Of a stretch of 9,686 bases of DNA, positions 6,465-9,686 are shown piece by piece. Numbering within the stretch: position 1 is the first letter of the stretch; every line of letters begins with the position of its first letter. The stretch is from JBALVO01 sp036961445 (GTDB lineage: Bacteria > Pseudomonadota > Gammaproteobacteria > Pseudomonadales > Halieaceae), in contig JBALVO010000141.1 of the NCBI GenBank assembly GCA_036961445.1, positions 1 to 9,686 of the forward strand, given 5' to 3'. Below the pieces are notes generated by a model, which was not told where the DNA came from, ran no database searches, and worked only from the letters and a program-made list of their open reading frames with translations. Position numbers and translations under genes: made by a program.

Positions 6465-7223
6465 TCAGGCTATTTGCAGCCAGTCAAAGCCTGTCGCCTG
6501 TTCGGCAAACACCACCTTGTCCATGGAGCCCAGCGCTGACAACAGCGACAACTCGGCCCTATCACGGCTATTGTTCTGCTCGCTGATATGAGCCACCACG
6601 ACATGAGCCAGGGCCGAACTATCAATCTGTGACAATAACTGTGCTGCCTGTTCGTTGTTCAGGTGCCCCCAATCACCGCCCACCCGCCGTTTCAATTGGG
6701 GCGGGTATTGCCCTGCCATTAGCATGGCCAGGTCATGATTGAATTCCAGCAACAAACTATTACAGGTACTGTAACTGTCCACCACATGAGGCGTAATACT
6801 ACCCAGGTCAGTGAGCACCCCAAGCGTGCGATCTTGCCACGTCAACCGATACTGGCACGGCTCTACCGCATCATGCGGCACCGTAACCGCCTTGATCGTC
6901 AGGGAGCCAATATCGAAAGTGTCTTCACAATTAAAACAACGTAATTCGAAGCTGTCATCGCAGCGTCCGGTACTGCAAGTACCATGGGTAAGATAAACGG
7001 GAATTTGATGTTTGCGCGACAGGGCCGCTACACCGCTGCTGTGATCCGAGTGCTCATGGGTAACCAAAATGGCGTCCAGTTGTTGCGGTTCCACGCCCAG
7101 CCTGGTCAGCCTGCGGATTGTTTCGCGCAACGAAAAGCCGCAGTCGATCATCACCAGCGTGTCGTCAGTTCGCACCAACGTGGCATTGCCTTTGCTGCCT
7201 GAGCCTAACGAGGCGAAGTGCAC
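6465..7223 (-). CDS. MBL fold metallo-hydrolase, YycJ-like
   Basis: A 252-residue metallo-beta-lactamase-fold hydrolase, predicted cytosolic. The start LGSGSKGNATLV (6-17) and IDCGFS (26-31) are typical of the YycJ/WalJ-like branch. The zinc motif THEHSDH is at 55-61 (H56, H58, D60, H61), the bridging Asp region LTDLG at 137-141, LEFNHD at 159-164, GHLNN at 186-190, and AHISEQNN at 211-218, which is characteristic of this branch. Related enzymes are linked to nuclease or DNA/RNA processing roles, but the substrate of this one is not evident. The start is GTG, supported by an AGGAG site 9 bases upstream that lies in the gap after bamC. It is the third gene of the dapA-bamC-MBL run. From memory, Pseudomonas carries a similar dapA-bamC-MBL order, there followed by purC. 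Here a convergent acyltransferase gene follows instead. Confidence 0.93.
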   Translation of the reverse strand: MHFASLGSGSKGNATLVRTDDTLVMIDCGFSLRETIRRLTRLGVEPQQLDAILVTHEHSDHSSGVAALSRKHQIPVYLTHGTCSTGRCDDSFELRCFNCEDTFDIGSLTIKAVTVPHDAVEPCQYRLTWQDRTLGVLTDLGSITPHVVDSYSTCNSLLLEFNHDLAMLMAGQYPPQLKRRVGGDWGHLNNEQAAQLLSQIDSSALAHVVVAHISEQNNSRDRAELSLLSALGSMDKVVFAEQATGFDWLQIA

Positions 7224-7232
7224 TAGCTGGCG

Positions 7233-7237
7233 CTCCT
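7233..7237 (-). promoter_or_regulatory. ribosome-binding site supporting the GTG start of the MBL gene
   Basis: AGGAG on the minus strand lies 9 bases before the GTG at 7223-7221, in the 30-base gap after the bamC stop. It is the only strong site near the N-terminus of the MBL protein and fixes the non-ATG start. Confidence 0.7.
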
Positions 7238-7253
7238 GTGCAGACTTGCCTGA

Positions 7254-8309
7254 TTAATTGATATTGCCTTTTATCAATGCAAGCAGGCTCTGTTCTTCCC
7301 GCTTGTCGAAGGCACTCGTGTCATCCTGTGGTTGCAGGCGTATGGTAACTGTCTCCTCCCCCTGCAATTCCACAGTTGCCAGAAACATTTGGCCGGCCAT
7401 GGGATGATCATCTTTTGAATCCCACAACCAATCCATCCAACCCGCCTCTTCCTCTGCATTGGGCCCCAGGAAACGTGCATAATATCGACCCGTGCTGCGA
7501 TCGCGGTCGGTTATCTCAAAGGTGGACTTTTCCAGGGCGCGACCCACTGATGCCCAGGCACGATCAAACGGCAGGCCCAGAAGAATAAAGGTATAACCGT
7601 CCGGCGCCTCCTGCATGGATATTTTGCCGCTGGCAGAAATCCCCTGCTCGGCAATCATTGAAACCGGTGATGATTCTGCGCTGTTGGCAAGATATTGTGC
7701 CACCGCTCGCAACATTTCCGAAGCCTGCTCCGGATTGTCGGATTCGCCAGGCCAGCTGTCTATGTCACCCGCCTGGTTCATCTGCAACACGTGCAACTCA
7801 CTGGTACCGCGCTGCACTCCCTGCTCCATACGAAACTGGAAGCGACTGGCCATCGGTTGCCCATCCAGCTCCACCCAGTCTGAATCCATTAGACCCGCCC
7901 GGGCGTCCACCCGACCTATGCCAATACCTGCCTCGGTCAAAAAACCACGTACCTGGGGCCACACCTGACCGGGCGCTACGGCTATTAGCGCCCAACTCTG
8001 GTCACCCAGGGTCTGTATGCGCACGATATCCTCGCCTTCCCCGGCAACTAACGGGGCGGGCCGGGGCACCTCGAAATCTCCTGCGAGTACCAGCTCATCT
8101 TCTACCGGCGGAATAACGTAGACTTCGCCCAGGGCGCTGGCATCTTTACCTGAAGGTACAGCCACGACGGGTACTTCCGGTGCTTTCTTGTAATCCTGTG
8201 ACTTGTCGCGAAACACGCCCTTATCACCGAACAAATACCCACAACCGCTGCTCAACAGCAGCACGCAGGACAGAGACACGACTTGCACCGCTTTAACCGA
8301 CATTTTCAT
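7254..8309 (-). CDS. bamC: outer membrane protein assembly factor BamC (lipoprotein)
   Basis: A 351-residue lipoprotein, close to E. coli BamC/NlpB (344). It belongs to the BAM complex that folds beta-barrel proteins into the outer membrane. The signal peptide ends LLLSSGC; the lipobox SSGC has Ser rather than the preferred Leu at -3. It is followed by a GYLFGDKGVFRDKSQDYKKA segment, the N-terminal unstructured BamC region that contacts BamD. Two helix-grip-type domains follow, roughly residues 95-205 (starting near IQTLGDQSWALIAV) and 245-345 (TFILLGLPFDRAWASVGRAL). The gene follows dapA exactly as in E. coli. The stop and start share one base (TGATG), with AGGAG 4 bases ahead of the ATG at 8309 and 10 bases ahead of another ATG at 8303. 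Either ATG could be used, and a TTG at 8312 is less likely. Sequence similarity is low but context is strong. Confidence 0.9.
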   Translation of the reverse strand: MKMSVKAVQVVSLSCVLLLSSGCGYLFGDKGVFRDKSQDYKKAPEVPVVAVPSGKDASALGEVYVIPPVEDELVLAGDFEVPRPAPLVAGEGEDIVRIQTLGDQSWALIAVAPGQVWPQVRGFLTEAGIGIGRVDARAGLMDSDWVELDGQPMASRFQFRMEQGVQRGTSELHVLQMNQAGDIDSWPGESDNPEQASEMLRAVAQYLANSAESSPVSMIAEQGISASGKISMQEAPDGYTFILLGLPFDRAWASVGRALEKSTFEITDRDRSTGRYYARFLGPNAEEEAGWMDWLWDSKDDHPMAGQMFLATVELQGEETVTIRLQPQDDTSAFDKREEQSLLALIKGNIN

Positions 8310-9181
8310 CAAACTCCTGCAGCTGCCAGCGCCGCAACAATCGTAGCGTGATACTGTTCATCCAATGTCGTCAGGGGCAAGCGGATCCCCCCTCCGATCA
8401 ATCCCTGGTACTGCAGAGCCCATTTAACCGGAATCGGGTTGGCCTCGAGGAACAAAGCGCTATTGAGTGCGCTGAGGCGCTGGTTCACAGCCTCCGCCCC
8501 GCCCCTGTCACCCGCCGCAGCCAGGCGGCACATTTCCACCATCTGCGCCGCAGCCACATTCGCGGTCACAGAGATATTGCCGTGCCCCCCCGCCAGAATA
8601 AGTTCCATGGCGGTGCCGTCGTCCCCGGAGTAGATCGCGATGGCTTCTCCGCAACGTGCAATCAGGTCCAAGCCACGTGCCAGATCACCCGTGGCATCCT
8701 TGATACCGGTTATATTGTCCAATTCTGCCAAGCGCACCACGGTGTCGTTGAGCATATCCACGCTGGTCCGGCCAGGCACGTTATACAAAATCTGAGGGAC
8801 AGGCACCGCCTCGGCGATGGCCTTGAAATGCTCATACAAGCCGCGCTGTGTAGGGCGATTATAATAGGGGGTAACTAACAGACAGGCATCCACGCCAGCC
8901 GCAGCAGCCGCTTTCGTGAGTTCGATAGCTTCCCAGGTCGAGTTGGAGCCGGTACCGGCAACTACCGGGATGCGCCCGGCCAGGTAGGTCACACAATGCT
9001 TGATCACCTCACAGTGTTCGGGAACGCTCAGAGTGGCACTCTCACCTGTTGTACCCACCGCGCCGATGGCTGCAGTGCCGGCGTCCAGGTGCAGATCCAG
9101 AAGTCGTTCCAGGCCAGCCCAATCGACACTGCCATCGGCATGCATGGGTGTAACCAGGGCAACGATACTGCCGGTAATCAT
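8309..9181 (-). CDS. dapA: 4-hydroxy-tetrahydrodipicolinate synthase
   Basis: DapA condenses pyruvate with L-aspartate-4-semialdehyde, the first committed step of the diaminopimelate/lysine pathway that feeds peptidoglycan and protein synthesis. At 290 residues it is the usual length. The Schiff-base lysine K161 sits in GIKDATGD, and the proton-relay triad is T44 (GTTGES), Y107 (TPYYNRP) and Y133 (ILYNVPGR). R138 is the arginine that binds the semialdehyde. All these positions fall at the E. coli numbering. The ATG at 9181 has a GGAG site 7 bases upstream. It is the first gene of the dapA-bamC-MBL operon, and its stop overlaps the bamC start by one base, implying translational coupling. A good sigma-70 promoter lies upstream. 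Confidence 0.98.
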   Translation of the reverse strand: MITGSIVALVTPMHADGSVDWAGLERLLDLHLDAGTAAIGAVGTTGESATLSVPEHCEVIKHCVTYLAGRIPVVAGTGSNSTWEAIELTKAAAAAGVDACLLVTPYYNRPTQRGLYEHFKAIAEAVPVPQILYNVPGRTSVDMLNDTVVRLAELDNITGIKDATGDLARGLDLIARCGEAIAIYSGDDGTAMELILAGGHGNISVTANVAAAQMVEMCRLAAAGDRGGAEAVNQRLSALNSALFLEANPIPVKWALQYQGLIGGGIRLPLTTLDEQYHATIVAALAAAGV

Positions 9182-9247
9182 GTGTTATCTCCGAATAAAT
9201 CAGTCGGGTACGGGCATCTCGCCCAGTTACCCTTGAGGAAGTTCGCC

Positions 9248-9275
9248 ATTATCCACGCCAACAGCCGGATGACAA
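9248..9275 (-). promoter_or_regulatory. candidate sigma-70 promoter for dapA-bamC-MBL
   Basis: On the minus strand TTGTCA (9275-9270) and GATAAT (9253-9248) each match consensus at five of six positions and are separated by 16 bases. The predicted start site is near 9241, giving a leader of about 60 bases before dapA. No attenuator or lysine-riboswitch-like structure fits in this short leader. Confidence 0.5.
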
Positions 9276-9336
9276 CCAAATTGGGCTAAAATGGGACGCT
9301 GAAACTACTCTACCAACACCACTGGAGACCAGGAAT

Positions 9337-9686
9337 ATGACTTACCGGACAATAATCTCGCTGACGCTGGCCTTGTGCGTCGCCTGGATCACGCCGGGCA
9401 CACTGGCTCAGGACAACGTCCAAATCTCAAACCTGACCATTGTCGACCGCCAATATATGGAGCAGGCGCGCACCATGATCAACGATCTTGCAGCGCAGAA
9501 CTTCGGGAGTCGACTCAGCGGCAATCAGGATAACGACCTGTCACTGCTGCAAAGATTACTCGATAAACACCTGGTGCGCCCCGATCAGACACTGGAATTG
9601 CAGGCCATGGGAGTCGTCATGGGAGACTTGCTAGCGGCAGACCTGGACATGCACTGGGTTATTTATGAAGACAGAGTGGGACGCAG
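9337..9686 (+). CDS. exported protein, DUF3806-like (5' part only)
   Basis: The first 116 codons of a gene that runs off the right edge. The ATG at 9337 is preceded by GGAG at 9324-9327 (9-base spacing). The protein opens with a signal peptide, MTYRTIISLTLALCVAWITP, then GTLAQDN, with probable cleavage after TLA, so it is likely periplasmic. The mature part is helical and polar (YMEQARTMINDLAAQNFGSRL). It then enters a block (LELQAMGVVMGDLLAADLDMHWVIYEDRVGR) that resembles, from memory, the DUF3806 family, whose function is unknown. It diverges from dapA across a 155-base intergenic region. A TAAAAT at 9287-9292 could be a -10 element, but no good -35 accompanies it. Confidence 0.75.
   Translation, partial: MTYRTIISLTLALCVAWITPGTLAQDNVQISNLTIVDRQYMEQARTMINDLAAQNFGSRLSGNQDNDLSLLQRLLDKHLVRPDQTLELQAMGVVMGDLLAADLDMHWVIYEDRVGR

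Noticed and set aside
7658..8116. 152-codon open frame on the plus strand
   Set aside because: It is antisense to bamC, very rich in Pro and Arg, and has no ribosome-binding site or recognisable motif.
8348..8878. 176-codon open frame on the plus strand
   Set aside because: It lies wholly antisense to dapA, which has all its catalytic residues. Its composition (many His, Gln, Arg) is that of a shadow frame.

Overview
The window looks like chromosomal DNA from a free-living, LPS-bearing gammaproteobacterium. Three things point that way: RsmJ, an LpxL/HtrB-type acyltransferase, and a dapA-bamC gene pair. Moderately high G+C, divergent sequences and a following YycJ-like metallo-hydrolase fit a Pseudomonas/Cellvibrionales-like (possibly marine) lineage; this placement is inference. 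Genes are tightly packed, and no gene-free stretch exceeds about 160 bases. I see no mobile element, tRNA, rRNA, CRISPR array or long repeat.

Layout: (1) Bases 1-111 hold the probable 3' end of a plus-strand gene that converges on the next block. (2) Bases 94-4898 are five minus-strand genes, probably cotranscribed from about base 4930 leftwards: a divergent class III nucleotidyl cyclase, an HD phosphohydrolase with a cyclic-nucleotide-phosphodiesterase signature, RsmJ (16S rRNA m2G1516 methyltransferase), a secreted TraB/GumN-family protein and a short-chain dehydrogenase. (3) Bases 5025-6442 are two plus-strand genes, a small leucine-rich-repeat lipoprotein and an LpxL-like acyltransferase. 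(4) Bases 6465-9181 are a minus-strand dapA-bamC-MBL operon with a recognisable promoter. (5) Base 9337 to the right edge is the start of a secreted plus-strand protein resembling the DUF3806 family.

The most interesting part is the cyclase/HD pair (3558-4898 and 2627-3550). The cyclase keeps both metal-binding aspartates and the transition-state arginine. It has lost the usual base-selecting Lys/Asp pair and the transition-state asparagine. The gene 7 bases downstream encodes an HD protein whose YHxxxH...HD...D layout matches class I cyclic nucleotide phosphodiesterases. Together they could form a synthesis/degradation module for a cyclic nucleotide of unknown identity. The remaining genes are largely housekeeping: lysine/peptidoglycan precursor synthesis (dapA), outer-membrane protein assembly (bamC), lipid A or lipid acylation, and ribosome modification.
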